64,000 nucleotides of DNA from SHZI01 sp963698405 (GCA_963698405.1 CAVOQT010000001.1:1-64000); one strand, 5' to 3'. Counted from the first letter of the stretch, positions 27,988-37,264 are shown. Notes: a model not told the origin generated them from the letters alone. Numbers and translations: made by a program.

Positions 27988-28695
27988 ATGCTGACTTGGC
28001 AGAATCCCCACAAGAATCACCTTTTGCGTCAGCTTCCCGAGGACTGACTATCTCGCGGCTGGACTCAGATCTTGAGCTGGTCAGTTTAAAGGGTGGCCAG
28101 GTAGCTCATCGAGGCGCACATCAAGCCCGTCTGGGTATATTTTCCGGTCAGCTGCCTGCTCTCCATGGTCGGGATGACCAGTGACGGCCACTACACGCCG
28201 ATCGCTGAAGTCGGTGAAGATGGTCTGGCCGGTGTTATGCAGTTGCTTGGCAACAGGTCAGTGCCGTATTCCTGTGTCACGCTGATTGCCGGCCATGCTT
28301 ACCGAATCAAGATGGACAGGCTGATGGTCGAGTTCAATCGTCGTGGCAATTTCCAGCAGATAGCACTTGAGTATGCGCAACTGTTGCTGATCCAGATCGC
28401 ACAGAGTGCCATCTGCCTCCGGCGCCACACGACTGAACAGAAGATCTGCAAATTGCTGACCCAGGGTGTCGACCGTTCTGCGAGCAATGAACTGGAGATG
28501 ACGCAGCAGTTCATCGGCAACATGCTGGGCCTGCGTCGCGAGGATGTGACCCATGCGGCCCGCAAATTGCAGGATGAAAAGCTGCTCGACTACACTCGTG
28601 GCCGCATCACGATTCTTGACAAGGAGGGTATCGCTGCGCGGTCCTGTGAGTGTTATGGACTCGTGAAGAGCGACTCCGTACAGACGCACGCATAG
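27988..28695 (+). CDS. Crp/Fnr-family regulator (two frameshifts)
   Basis: Transcription factor with an N-terminal cyclic-nucleotide-binding-like barrel and a C-terminal HTH. Frame one starts at ATG 27988 (MLTWQNPHKNHLLRQLPED), breaks near 28045, resumes with SRLDSDLELVSLKGGQVA, breaks again near 28112, and resumes with VWVYFPVSCLLSMVGMTSDG through to the end. The HTH is MTQQFIGNMLGLRREDVTHA, followed by YTRGRITILDKEGIAARSCE. It belongs to the subgroup without obvious cAMP-binding Arg-Ser and without Fe-S cysteines at the N-terminus. About 235 residues restored. The effector is unknown. Confidence 0.82.
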
Positions 28696-28707
28696 CATAT
28701 TCCCTGC

Positions 28708-29319
28708 TCAGTCCGGAGCAGGCGCACTGGTATCTCCACGCCGGGGATCCTCGACCAGCAACTCATTCAGTTCAATCGCGTAGCCATCCGGGTCGGTGAG
28801 CGTACTCACCAGCACCGGGATGACACCCTTGCCGCCATAACCCGGATAGGTGGTTCGGGTCGGTTCATCGACCACCCTCACGCCGGGAACCTCGCGTGCG
28901 GCTGCGAACTTCGCTGCGGCATTTTTCACGTTGAACACGAAAACCATACTGCCAACGCTGAAGGGTTCGGCCGGTGCTGCCGGAACCGGTTTCGCGGGCT
29001 TGAAGTACTGGATCATGCCGATCATGCCGATGAAATCGTCATTGGCCTGCATCAGCACCAACCGCAGCGAGCGATCGGCGGTCGCATCACTCGCTGCATC
29101 CCGCGGCGTGCGGATGACCTGGTCATAGCCCACCTTGAGGCCCAGTACATCGCGGTAAAAGCGCAGCGAGGTGTCTATGTCACGCACGATCAGCGTAGTG
29201 CGCCGCAGGTCTATGGGCACGCGCTCTGCTTCGCTGACTGGTGCTGCGATGGCTGCCGGGTCGGTTAAGATGCTGCCAAACCCGCATAAGAGCAGCAGAA
29301 AAATCCTGTACAAGCGCAT
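28708..29319 (-). CDS. Exported VOC (glyoxalase-like) protein
   Basis: 203 residues with a signal peptide (MRLYRIFLLLLCGFGSILTD) and a VOC-fold domain (LRRTTLIVRDIDTSLRFYRD, VLGLKVGYDQVI, DPDGYAIELNELL). Metal ligands may include the final Glu. VOC proteins include glyoxalases, extradiol dioxygenases and fosfomycin-resistance enzymes; an exported version is less common and its role is unknown. It converges with the Crp/Fnr gene. Confidence 0.84.
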   Translation of the reverse strand: MRLYRIFLLLLCGFGSILTDPAAIAAPVSEAERVPIDLRRTTLIVRDIDTSLRFYRDVLGLKVGYDQVIRTPRDAASDATADRSLRLVLMQANDDFIGMIGMIQYFKPAKPVPAAPAEPFSVGSMVFVFNVKNAAAKFAAAREVPGVRVVDEPTRTTYPGYGGKGVIPVLVSTLTDPDGYAIELNELLVEDPRRGDTSAPAPD

Positions 29320-29410
29320 GGCCAGCTCCTGTCTGATGACGGGGGTGAGTATAGCGGAGCAGGGCGTTGTTGGTCGGAGCGGGGTCCCTACGGCTGTTCC
29401 GGGCCGCAGT

Positions 29411-30505
29411 TCAGGGCAGGTGTTCGGCTGCGAGGTATTCCATCGACTGCATCTCCAGCAGCCGGCTGCGGGTGCGTTCGAATTCCCGGCTGAGCCGGGT
29501 GCCGGTGTAGATCCGGCCGATGGATTCCACAGCCGAGACGATCAGGTTGACGCGGCGATCGTAGAATTCATCGACCAGCGCGATGAATCGTCGCGCCTCG
29601 TTTTCGCGTTCTTCATCCAGACGCGGCACATCGGAGACGATTACGGTCTGGAACCAGCGGGCGATCTCGATGTAATCCTCCTGGCTGCGCGGCCCGGCAC
29701 ACAGCGCGTCGAAATCGAACCAGGCGATGCCTTCGGCACGCCGACGCGTGGCGATGCTTCTGCCCAGTACATCCAGCGTTTCACCTTCGGTACCCCGGTC
29801 GGGTGCCATGCTCCTGAAATACTGATCGAGGTTCCGGTCTGCCATCTCGTCCAGCGGCGCGTGCCAGATCTCGGCCGCTTCCAGCACGCGCAGCCGGTAG
29901 TCGGTGAGTCCGTCCACGTGTACGACTTCAGTATGTTGCTGGATCAGGTCGATGGCGGGCAGAAAGCGCTGTCGCTGCAGTCCACCCCGATACAGATCCT
30001 GCGGAGCGGTGTTTGAGGTCGCGACCAGGGTAACGCCACGCTCGAATAGTGCTTCCAGCAGTCGCGCGAGCAGCATGGCATCGGCGATGTCGGCAACGAA
30101 GAATTCGTCGAAGCAGATGATGCGCGCTTCGCCGGCCAGTTCGCCGGCAACGGTGGCCAGCGGATCCTGCTCGTCTCTCAGGGTCTTGAGCCGGGCGTGT
30201 ACCCGGTTCATCAGGCGATGAAAGTGATAGCGGATCTTGTCGTCGAAGGGCAGGGACTCGAACAGCAGATCCATCATGAAGGTCTTGCCGCGTCCCACGC
30301 CGCCCCACAGGTAGGCGCCACGGACCGGTGCCGGTCTGGTAGTTCGCGGCAGCAGGCGGCTCAGAAATCCCGGTGCCCGTGGTGGTGGGCGTGCCGCGAG
30401 TTCCTGGCCGATCCGGTCCAGTACGCGGAGCGCACGCAGCTGTGCCGGGTCATTGCTGAGTCCGGCATCTGTGCCCAGGGAGTGATATCTGTCGAGGAGG
30501 TTCAT
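29411..30505 (-). CDS. zapE: ZapE, AFG1-like ATPase
   Basis: Cell-division-associated AAA-type ATPase of 364 residues. Walker A is YLWGGVGRGKTFMMDLLFES, Walker B IICFDEFFVADIADAM, followed by family motifs LVATSNTAPQDLYRGGLQR and the C-terminal NEARRFIALVDEFYDRRVNL. The start at 30505 (MNLLDRYHSLG) is preferred over an in-frame upstream start at 30547, and lies 88 bases from the divergent ETF-QO gene. Confidence 0.93.
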   Translation of the reverse strand: MNLLDRYHSLGTDAGLSNDPAQLRALRVLDRIGQELAARPPPRAPGFLSRLLPRTTRPAPVRGAYLWGGVGRGKTFMMDLLFESLPFDDKIRYHFHRLMNRVHARLKTLRDEQDPLATVAGELAGEARIICFDEFFVADIADAMLLARLLEALFERGVTLVATSNTAPQDLYRGGLQRQRFLPAIDLIQQHTEVVHVDGLTDYRLRVLEAAEIWHAPLDEMADRNLDQYFRSMAPDRGTEGETLDVLGRSIATRRRAEGIAWFDFDALCAGPRSQEDYIEIARWFQTVIVSDVPRLDEERENEARRFIALVDEFYDRRVNLIVSAVESIGRIYTGTRLSREFERTRSRLLEMQSMEYLAAEHLP

Positions 30506-30593
30506 GTGGTCTGGCGCGAGTGTAGAAGCCGCATCAGTTCCGGGCAAACCCGAATCGCGCAGGCATGGATTGATGGGCTAGACTCCTGTCCGC

Positions 30594-32261
30594 ATGACTG
30601 AACGTGAAAGCATGGAATTTGATGTCGTGATCGTTGGCGCAGGGCCCAGCGGTCTGGCGGCCGCCTGTCGTCTGCTCCAGCTCGCCCGCGATGCGGGCAC
30701 CGAGGTGTCGGTTGCCGTGATCGAGAAGGGCGCCGAGATCGGTGCGCATATCCTTTCCGGTGCAGTGCTGGAGACCACTGCGCTTGATGAGCTGTTCCCC
30801 GACTGGCGCGAGCGTGGCGCGCCAGTGCAGACCGCTGTCACCGCAGACGAAGTCCACTGGCTGCGCAGTGCCGATGCGGACATAAAGGTGCCGGACATAA
30901 AGGTGCCGGATTTATTTATTCCGCGGCCAATGCATAACAAGGGCAACTACATCATCAGCCTGGGCCGGCTCTGCCAGTGGCTCGCTGAGCAGGCCGAAGC
31001 GCTGGGCGCGAATCTGTTTCCCGGCTTTGCTGGTGCCGAAGTCCTGTATGACAACGGCCGGGTGGTCGGTGTACTGACCGGCGATCTGGGCCGTGGAGCC
31101 GACGGGAAGGAGAAGGCTTCGTTTCAGCCCGGCTACGAGCTGCGTGGCAAGTACACCATTTTTGCCGAAGGTTGCCGTGGTCATCTCGGCAAGGATCTCA
31201 TGGAGAGGTACCGGCTACGTGAGGACTGTGATCCGCAGCACTACGGTATCGGCATCAAGGAGATCTGGAGCGTAGATCCAGCCCGGCACCACGAAGGCCT
31301 GGTGGTGCATACCTTTGGCTGGCCGCTCGACAGCAGTACCGAGGGAGGTGGCTTTATCTATCACGCCGCCGACAATCAGGTGTATCTGGGCTTTATTCTG
31401 GCGCTCAATTACCGCAATCCGCACATCAACCCCTTCGAGGAATTCCAGCGCTGGAAACAGCACCCGCGTATCCGTGATTGCCTCGAAGGCGGGCAGCGGG
31501 TCAGTTATGGCGCGCGAGCGGTCAACAAGGGTGGACTGCAGTCGCTGCCAAAGCTGGTATTCCCCGGCGGTTTGCTAGTCGGTTGTGAGGCAGGATTCCT
31601 GAACGGCGCGAAGATCAAGGGTTCGCACACTGCGATCAAGACCGGCATGCTGGCCGCGGAGTCGGTTTTTGCGGCTCTTGGCCAAGGTGATGCAGCGCCG
31701 GCCGAGCTTGCATCCTTTGAGACCGCGGTACGCGAATCATGGGTGTGGCGTGAGCTGCATGCGGCGCGCAATTTCGGTCCGGCACAGAAGAAGTTCGGAT
31801 TATTGCTCGGCAGCGCCTTTATCTGGCTGGATCAGAATATTTTTCGCGGGCGCCTGCCGTTTACCCTGCGCAGCCGTCAGCCGGATCATGCCGGTCTGCA
31901 GCTCGCCGCCAGTGCGCCACGGATCAACTATCCGAAGCCGGATGGGAAAGTCAGCTTTGACCGCCTGTCATCGGTATTCCTGTCCAGTACCAATCACGAA
32001 GAAGACCAGCCCTGTCATTTGCAGCTCAAGGACCCAGCGATACCGATAGAGCGCAACCTGCCGCTCTATGCAGAACCCGCGCAGCGCTACTGTCCGGCGG
32101 GTGTCTACGAAGTGGTATCTGATGCCGATGGCGCATCGCGCCTGCAGATCAACGCGCAGAACTGCGTCCACTGCAAGACCTGCGACATCAAGGATCCCGC
32201 ACAGAACATCCGCTGGGCCACGCCGGAAGGCGGCGGTGGCCCGAACTACTCCGGAATGTAG
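30594..32261 (+). CDS. Electron transfer flavoprotein-ubiquinone oxidoreductase
   Basis: Membrane-peripheral flavo-iron-sulfur enzyme passing electrons from acyl-CoA dehydrogenases via ETF to ubiquinone. About 555 residues: FAD dinucleotide fold (DVVIVGAGPSGLAAACRLLQ), ubiquinone-binding middle region, and the C-terminal 4Fe-4S motif CPAGVYE and NCVHCKTCDIKDPAQNIRW ending GGPNYSGM. The start may be ATG 30594 or 30612 (MEFDVVI). An in-frame 15-base tandem duplication at 30879-30908 gives DIKVPDIKVP. Together with tesB, the thiolase and the MaoC-like gene it supports active fatty-acid oxidation. Confidence 0.95.
   Translation: MTERESMEFDVVIVGAGPSGLAAACRLLQLARDAGTEVSVAVIEKGAEIGAHILSGAVLETTALDELFPDWRERGAPVQTAVTADEVHWLRSADADIKVPDIKVPDLFIPRPMHNKGNYIISLGRLCQWLAEQAEALGANLFPGFAGAEVLYDNGRVVGVLTGDLGRGADGKEKASFQPGYELRGKYTIFAEGCRGHLGKDLMERYRLREDCDPQHYGIGIKEIWSVDPARHHEGLVVHTFGWPLDSSTEGGGFIYHAADNQVYLGFILALNYRNPHINPFEEFQRWKQHPRIRDCLEGGQRVSYGARAVNKGGLQSLPKLVFPGGLLVGCEAGFLNGAKIKGSHTAIKTGMLAAESVFAALGQGDAAPAELASFETAVRESWVWRELHAARNFGPAQKKFGLLLGSAFIWLDQNIFRGRLPFTLRSRQPDHAGLQLAASAPRINYPKPDGKVSFDRLSSVFLSSTNHEEDQPCHLQLKDPAIPIERNLPLYAEPAQRYCPAGVYEVVSDADGASRLQINAQNCVHCKTCDIKDPAQNIRWATPEGGGGPNYSGM
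30879..30908 (+). repeat. 15-base in-frame tandem duplication inside ETF-QO
   Basis: The unit gacataaaggtgccg occurs twice without a gap (30879-30893, 30894-30908), adding five residues (DIKVP). Flanking text continues to PDLFIPRPMHNKGN, the normal family sequence. Confidence 0.9.
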
Positions 32262-32281
32262 CTGCTGCGGGCCTGTCCGCC

Positions 32282-33463
32282 TTACACAAGCTCGATCGCG
32301 GTCGCCACTGCCTCACCGCCGCCGATACAGGCGGTCGCAATGCCGCGCTTGCCACCACGCGTTCTGAGCGCGTTGATCAGCGTAGCGATGATGCGTGCAC
32401 CGGTTGCCCCGATCGGATGACCGAGCGCACAGGCGCCGCCGTGCACGTTCACGCGCTCATGCGGTGCGCCGAGGTCACGCATGGCAGCCAGCGTGACACA
32501 GGCAAAGGCCTCATTGATTTCGAACAGATCCACATCGGTGATTTTCCAGTTGATACCCGCCAGCAGTTTCTTGACCGCGGGGCCCGGTGCTGTGGTGAAC
32601 CACGCAGGCTCCTGGGCATGACTGGCCTGACCGATGATCCGTGCGAGTGGTTTCAGGCCACGACGCTGTGCTTCAGCTTCACTCATCAGCAACAGCGAGG
32701 CGGCGCCATCCGAGATCGATGATGAGGTGGCTGCGGTGACCGTGCCATCCTTCGCAAAGGCGGGGCGCATGGTCGGAATACGCTGCATGTCGCAGCGACC
32801 CGGCTCTTCATCCGCCGTGACGAGCGTCTCGCCTTTCCGGCTCTTGACGGTCACTGGGGCAATCTCTGCTGCAAAAATGCCGGCACTGGCCGCAGCCAGC
32901 GCACGATTTACCGACTCGATGGCGAACTCGTCCTGCTCGGTACGGGAGAAACCGTAGGTTTTGGCCGTGGCTTCACCAAAGATGCCCATCATCTGGCCGT
33001 CATAGGGGTTCTGCAGGCCATCAAGGAACATGTGATCGAGCACTTCCTGGTGTCCCATCCGGTAGCCAGTGCGTGCCTTGGGTAGCAGGTAGGGTGCGTT
33101 ACTCATCGATTCCATGCCACCGGCAAGCACGATGGCGGCGCTACCCGCGCGGATCATGTCAGCACCGAGGTGAACAGCCTTCATGCCTGAGCCGCAGACC
33201 TTGTTGATGGTGGTGGCTGGTACCGAATCCGGTAGCCCGGCGGCGAGGACCGCCTGTCGCGCTGGTGCCTGGCCGATTCCCGCACTCAGCACACAGCCGA
33301 GCAAGGCTTCGCTGATATCCGCGGCCGGAATGCCGCAGTCGCTGAGGCAGGCCTGGCTGGCGATTGCGGACAGTGCCGGCGCTGAAAGTGGGCTCAAGAC
33401 ACCCTGAAAAGCGCCGATGGGCGTGCGGCGGGCCGCAACGATAACGATCACATCCTGAGTCAA
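32282..33463 (-). CDS. Acetyl-CoA acetyltransferase (thiolase)
   Basis: Thiolase of 393 residues condensing or cleaving acetoacetyl-CoA (PhaA/AtoB-type) or longer 3-ketoacyl-CoA. The acyl-carrying Cys90 is in NKVCGSGMKAV, the His in GGACALGHPIGATGARI and the second Cys in TACIGGGEA. Convergent with ETF-QO. Substrate range cannot be read from sequence; the two-carbon biosynthetic/degradative type is the usual fit for this length. Confidence 0.93.
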   Translation of the reverse strand: MTQDVIVIVAARRTPIGAFQGVLSPLSAPALSAIASQACLSDCGIPAADISEALLGCVLSAGIGQAPARQAVLAAGLPDSVPATTINKVCGSGMKAVHLGADMIRAGSAAIVLAGGMESMSNAPYLLPKARTGYRMGHQEVLDHMFLDGLQNPYDGQMMGIFGEATAKTYGFSRTEQDEFAIESVNRALAAASAGIFAAEIAPVTVKSRKGETLVTADEEPGRCDMQRIPTMRPAFAKDGTVTAATSSSISDGAASLLLMSEAEAQRRGLKPLARIIGQASHAQEPAWFTTAPGPAVKKLLAGINWKITDVDLFEINEAFACVTLAAMRDLGAPHERVNVHGGACALGHPIGATGARIIATLINALRTRGGKRGIATACIGGGEAVATAIELV

Positions 33464-33568
33464 AACATCTCTCCACAGAGCCGGTGCTGGCCCGATGGCG
33501 CCCGATTATGCGGTGCAAAACGACTCACGCCAATCGCGGGTTACCGCAGGGGTGGTCAAAGATGCGTC

Positions 33569-34306
33569 TTATGTCAGTTCATGCGGCAACAGGTCGGGCT
33601 CATTGAGGTCTTCCAGGATGCTCAGCCGCGCCTGCTCGCGCAGTGAGTGGACGGGATTGTCGCCGCTGGCATGCAGCGCGGGTTTGATGATGACTTCGAT
33701 CCTGCCGGGTCGGGGCAGCCGTCGCGCTGCGGGCAGCATGTCGCGGCTGCCACGGATGACTACCGGTACCACCGGCAGATTGCCACGCACTGCGGCCGCA
33801 AAGGCGCCGTTGTGGAAGCGACGCAGTCCCGGTTCCATGAAGAAGGCGCCTTCGGGGAAGAAAGCCAGCGATTCCTGGTTGCCTGCCTTGTGCAGGATAC
33901 GGCGCGCATCAGCCGCACCCTGGTGCCGATCCTTGCGTTCGACAAATTCCGAGCCAATGCGACGTAACAGGAAGTGCGCGAATGGCACCTGGGTCATTTC
34001 TCGCATGATCACGAAGCCAAAGCGTGGCGGCAATGCGGCACTGAGAATCGGCCCGTCGAGATAGCTCGAATGATTAGCGATGACGATGCACGGATCTTCC
34101 GGAACGTGATCCAGTCCGCTGACCGACAACCTGGCGCCGGTGAGACTCAGTAACGCTCCGGCGGCGTGACGTACCAGTTGCCGACGTCCCGCAATGGCCG
34201 GTGTAACTGCAACCGCGGCCAGGGTCGACAGGCTGACGGCAGCGAATATACCGGTTGCGTACAGGCCGAAAATGCCGTGCCCGAGGCCACGAATGAGGTA
34301 ACGCAT
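33569..34306 (-). CDS. plsC: PlsC-type 1-acylglycerol-3-phosphate acyltransferase
   Basis: Membrane acyltransferase of phospholipid synthesis, 245 residues. It has the catalytic NHSSYLD (H-x4-D, about residues 79-84), FGFVIMREM, and LAFFPEGAFFMEP (phosphate-binding block), with N-terminal hydrophobic helices (GIFGLYATGIFAAVSLSTLA). It diverges from xerD. Confidence 0.9.
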   Translation of the reverse strand: MRYLIRGLGHGIFGLYATGIFAAVSLSTLAAVAVTPAIAGRRQLVRHAAGALLSLTGARLSVSGLDHVPEDPCIVIANHSSYLDGPILSAALPPRFGFVIMREMTQVPFAHFLLRRIGSEFVERKDRHQGAADARRILHKAGNQESLAFFPEGAFFMEPGLRRFHNGAFAAAVRGNLPVVPVVIRGSRDMLPAARRLPRPGRIEVIIKPALHASGDNPVHSLREQARLSILEDLNEPDLLPHELT

Positions 34307-34402
34307 TCGCGTGTTTAGTTAAATCGTAAGTTTATGTAATTCATCATAATTTGTGAGTGCAGTCACGCCGATGCGGCAACCTTTTGCCCATACTCCAGTC
34401 CC

Positions 34403-34498
34403 ATGAAAGAGGCCCTGATTATCCTGAAACTGACTCGCGGGACGCTGATCAGGTTTGCAGTTATGGCCGTTTGCCGCCAGCACGGGACTGAAGTGTAA
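34403..34498 (+). CDS. Possible 31-residue small ORF upstream of xerD
   Basis: ATG at 34403 opens a 31-codon frame (MKEALIILKLTRGTLIRFAV ...) ending TAA at 34496-34498, whose last base is shared with the xerD ATG (TAATG). That overlap is typical of translational coupling, but there is no clear ribosome-binding site and no homolog that I know. It may be chance. Confidence 0.25.
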   Translation: MKEALIILKLTRGTLIRFAVMAVCRQHGTEV

Positions 34499-35436
34499 TG
34501 TCACCAGCGTCTGTCAACCACATCACGAGCAGCAGCTCAAAATCTGTTTCTTCCGAGGGCGTCATCGACAAATTTCTTGATGCCATCTGGATGGAGCGGG
34601 GTCTGTCGGTGAATACGCTGGGTGCGTATCGCGCTGATCTGGTCGCCCTGCAACGCTGGCTTGCCCAGCGTGATACCAGCCTGATCTATGCAAGCCGTGC
34701 TGATCTGCTGGCATTCATTGCCAGCCGGGCCAAGCAGGGCTCCAAGCCGCGTTCGACTGCCCGGCAGCTGTCCAGCTTCCGGCGCTTCTACCGTTTCCTG
34801 TTGCGCGAAGGTGCGATCCAGGAAGATCCGACCGTAAAGATCGACATGCCGAAGATCGGCCGCTCGCTGCCGCGCTCGCTGACCGAGTCGGAAGTGGATG
34901 CATTGCTCGGTGCTCCGGAGACCAGCGATCCGCTCGGTCATCGCGACCGGGCCATGCTTGAGGTGCTGTACGCCACCGGCCTGCGGGTATCCGAGCTGAT
35001 CAATCTCCGCCAGAGTCAGGTCAACCTGAATCAGGGTGTGTTGCGCATCCAGGGCAAGGGTGATCGTGAACGGCTGATTCCCTTCGGTGAAGAGTCGCAA
35101 CGCTGGATTCGCGAGTTCATCAATGGTCCGCGTCTGGAAATCCTGCTCGAGCGCCAGAGCGAATACCTGTTCCCGACACGGCGTGGTGACCGCATGACCC
35201 GTCAGGCGTTCTGGCACATCATCAAGCGCTATGCGAAGAAGGCTGATATCGACGCCAAGCTGTCGCCGCATTCACTGCGTCATGCATTTGCCACGCATTT
35301 GCTGAATCATGGTGCGGACCTGCGCGTCGTGCAGATGTTGCTGGGTCACAGCGATCTTTCCACGACGCAGATCTACACGCATGTCGCCCGTGAAAGGATG
35401 AAGGAACTGCACGCCCAGCATCATCCGCGGGGCTGA
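34498..35436 (+). CDS. xerD: XerD, site-specific tyrosine recombinase
   Basis: Resolves chromosome dimers at dif with XerC and FtsK. 312 residues: N-terminal SAM-like domain (IDKFLDAIWMERGLSVNTLG) and catalytic domain with Arg in TGLRVSELINLR, Lys in GKGDRERLIPF, HSLRHAFATHLL (His-x-x-Arg), LLGHSDLSTTQ and the Tyr in IYTHVARERM. Adjacent dsbC on the same strand is the usual gammaproteobacterial arrangement, so XerD rather than XerC is the better call. Confidence 0.93.
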   Translation: MSPASVNHITSSSSKSVSSEGVIDKFLDAIWMERGLSVNTLGAYRADLVALQRWLAQRDTSLIYASRADLLAFIASRAKQGSKPRSTARQLSSFRRFYRFLLREGAIQEDPTVKIDMPKIGRSLPRSLTESEVDALLGAPETSDPLGHRDRAMLEVLYATGLRVSELINLRQSQVNLNQGVLRIQGKGDRERLIPFGEESQRWIREFINGPRLEILLERQSEYLFPTRRGDRMTRQAFWHIIKRYAKKADIDAKLSPHSLRHAFATHLLNHGADLRVVQMLLGHSDLSTTQIYTHVARERMKELHAQHHPRG

Positions 35437-35530
35437 GTTTCGCAGCGCGTTGCTGCACTACGTTGACTGGATCGACGCGCTTCACGTGCTACGATTCGGC
35501 TCAATAGTCACACGCTGCAGGGTGTCGTTC

Positions 35531-36307
35531 ATGTCGGTTTCTTTTCGTTTTCTGGCGCTGTCCGGTTTTGTCATGCTCGGCGCTCTCGCTGCCGCCAACT
35601 CGGTGGCCGAGGTGTCGGGTCCGTCTTCAGGCGGTTCCGCAGCCGAGGTGCGCAAGCTGATTTCCAGCCGCTTTCCGGAGATCAGGCCGGAGCAGATTTC
35701 GGCATCACCGGTTGCCGGACTCTACGAGGTGCGGATCGGTTCGAAAATCGCCTATGTATCTGCCGATGGCCGGTACATGGTGCAGGGCGAGATCTTTGAC
35801 CTGGATTCCGAACACAACCTCACAGAGGGGCGTGTCGAAGGGGTTCGCAAGGAGGTATTGTCCGGTGTCAGCGAGTCCGGCATGGTGATTTTCGCACCAG
35901 CCAAGTACCAGGATACCGTCACCGTGTTCACCGATGTCGATTGCGGCTACTGCCGAAAGCTCCACCGGCAGATAGCGACTTACAACGCGCGTGGCATTCG
36001 CGTTCGCTACATGTTTTTCCCGCGCAGCGGGCCCGGTACGGAGAGCTGGACGAAGTCCGAGCAGGTCGCCTGTGCGAAGGACCCGCGCGTCGCAATGACC
36101 AGGTCCAAGATGGGTGAGACGCTGAAGGACAAAGTCTGCAAGCCCAATTCGGTTGCAGAGCACTACAACATAGGCCGGGAATTCAGCCTGCAGGGTACGC
36201 CGGCCATCGTGCTTGAGTCGGGAGAGCTGATCGGCGGTTATCTCGAACCCGATGAGCTGGCGAAATATCTCTCTGAGTCCAAGGCGCCAAAAGTCGCCAG
36301 GCAGTAA
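35531..36307 (+). CDS. dsbC: DsbC-type disulfide isomerase
   Basis: Periplasmic disulfide isomerase, 258 residues: signal peptide (RFLALSGFVMLGALAAANSV), N-terminal dimerisation domain (ASPVAGLYEVRIGSKIAYVS), and a thioredoxin domain with CGYC in FTDVDCGYCRKLHRQI, cis-Pro loop SLQGTPAIVLESGELIGGY, and additional Cys pair region (VACAKDPRVA ... KVCKPNSV). It follows xerD by 94 bases. Confidence 0.94.
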   Translation: MSVSFRFLALSGFVMLGALAAANSVAEVSGPSSGGSAAEVRKLISSRFPEIRPEQISASPVAGLYEVRIGSKIAYVSADGRYMVQGEIFDLDSEHNLTEGRVEGVRKEVLSGVSESGMVIFAPAKYQDTVTVFTDVDCGYCRKLHRQIATYNARGIRVRYMFFPRSGPGTESWTKSEQVACAKDPRVAMTRSKMGETLKDKVCKPNSVAEHYNIGREFSLQGTPAIVLESGELIGGYLEPDELAKYLSESKAPKVARQ

Positions 36308-36340
36308 GACGGCTGCAAGGCGCTACAACAGGCGCCTCGA

Positions 36341-36664
36341 TCAGCGTTCCAGCAGCTTCAGTTTGTCCGGCGTCTTCACCCATGCATCTGCATCGGCTGG
36401 CGGTGTGCCGGCCTCGGTGATGACCGGCCACTGCTTGGCCAGTTCGATATTCAGTGCGGCGAAGTGCTTCTGTGCTGCCGGCACCTCATCTTCGGAGAAA
36501 ATGGCTTCGGCGGGACATTCCGGCTCACAGAGCGTGCAGTCGATGCACTCGTCGGGGTCGATGACGAGCATGTTTGGGCCTTCATGGAAGCAATCGACGG
36601 GGCAAACCTCGACGCAGTCCATGTATTTGCACTTGATGCAGTTCTCGGTGACGACGAAAGTCAT
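36341..36664 (-). CDS. fdxA: FdxA, 7Fe/8Fe ferredoxin
   Basis: A 107-residue ferredoxin of the Azotobacter-type: CIKCKYMDCVEVCPVDC (3Fe/4Fe site) and CIDCTLCEPECP (4Fe-4S site), with the C-terminal tail typical of the FdxA group. Convergent with dsbC. SD AGGAG lies upstream (GAGCCC region on the opposite strand). Confidence 0.95.
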   Translation of the reverse strand: MTFVVTENCIKCKYMDCVEVCPVDCFHEGPNMLVIDPDECIDCTLCEPECPAEAIFSEDEVPAAQKHFAALNIELAKQWPVITEAGTPPADADAWVKTPDKLKLLER

Positions 36665-36717
36665 GGTGTCTGGGCTCCTTCAAGGGCCGCTACTTTAGAG
36701 ATTTTGGGCGCAGATAA

Positions 36718-37260
36718 CTAGCCGCGCATGGTCCGCGGTGCGGTGGTCAGGTGTACCAGCTGGTTGCCGGTCCGGCGGTTTTCCAGATACTGCTCCAGGG
36801 CAATTCGGATGCTGGGGAAGGCCAGCTCGCTCCACGGAATATCCTCTGGCCGGAACAGGCGTGTCTCAAGGCTTTCTGTGCCCACGCCGAACTCGGGCCG
36901 GGGCAGCTTGCCGGTGAAGAAAACGTGTACCTGCCCGGCGTGAATCACATCGACTGCGGCAAACAGCGGGCCGATCTCCACCTGGGCCAGCGCCTCTTCC
37001 CAGGTCTCGCGTCGGGCAGCTTCGGCCAGCGATTCACCGATTTCCATGAAGCCGGCGGGCACGGTCCAGAAGCCATGGCGTGGCTCAATGGCGCGGCGGC
37101 ACAGCAGGATCTGCCCCTCGTATTCGGGTACACAGCCGGCCACGATCTTGGGATTCTCGTAATGCACGGCTCCGCAACTGGTACAGACGGCCCGCGACCG
37201 GTTATCGCCGGCCGGAACGGTATGGGTGACGGGTTGGCTGCACGCGCTGCAGTACTGCAT
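36718..37260 (-). CDS. NUDIX hydrolase with N-terminal zinc ribbon
   Basis: About 180 residues. An N-terminal zinc ribbon (MQYCSACSQPVTHTV; VCTSCGAVHYENPKIV) precedes a NUDIX box GFMEIGESLAEAARRETWEE. This is the layout of NudC/YfcD-like nucleotide diphosphatases; whether it acts on NADH or another dinucleotide cannot be told. The last box Gly is Ala (EEALAQ). The start at 37260 gives a 4-base gap after the MFS gene; an in-frame start at 37299 would overlap it. Confidence 0.88.
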   Translation of the reverse strand: MQYCSACSQPVTHTVPAGDNRSRAVCTSCGAVHYENPKIVAGCVPEYEGQILLCRRAIEPRHGFWTVPAGFMEIGESLAEAARRETWEEALAQVEIGPLFAAVDVIHAGQVHVFFTGKLPRPEFGVGTESLETRLFRPEDIPWSELAFPSIRIALEQYLENRRTGNQLVHLTTAPRTMRG

Positions 37261-37264
37261 GGGT

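Noticed and set aside
29370..29410. Second REP copy (ggagcggggtccctacgg)
   Set aside because: Only the GGAGCGG core resembles the element at 23.8 kb; no complementary arm follows.
34498..35436. Phage or island integrase
   Set aside because: The tyrosine recombinase sits next to dsbC and matches XerD in length and motifs; no att repeat, tRNA or phage gene is near.
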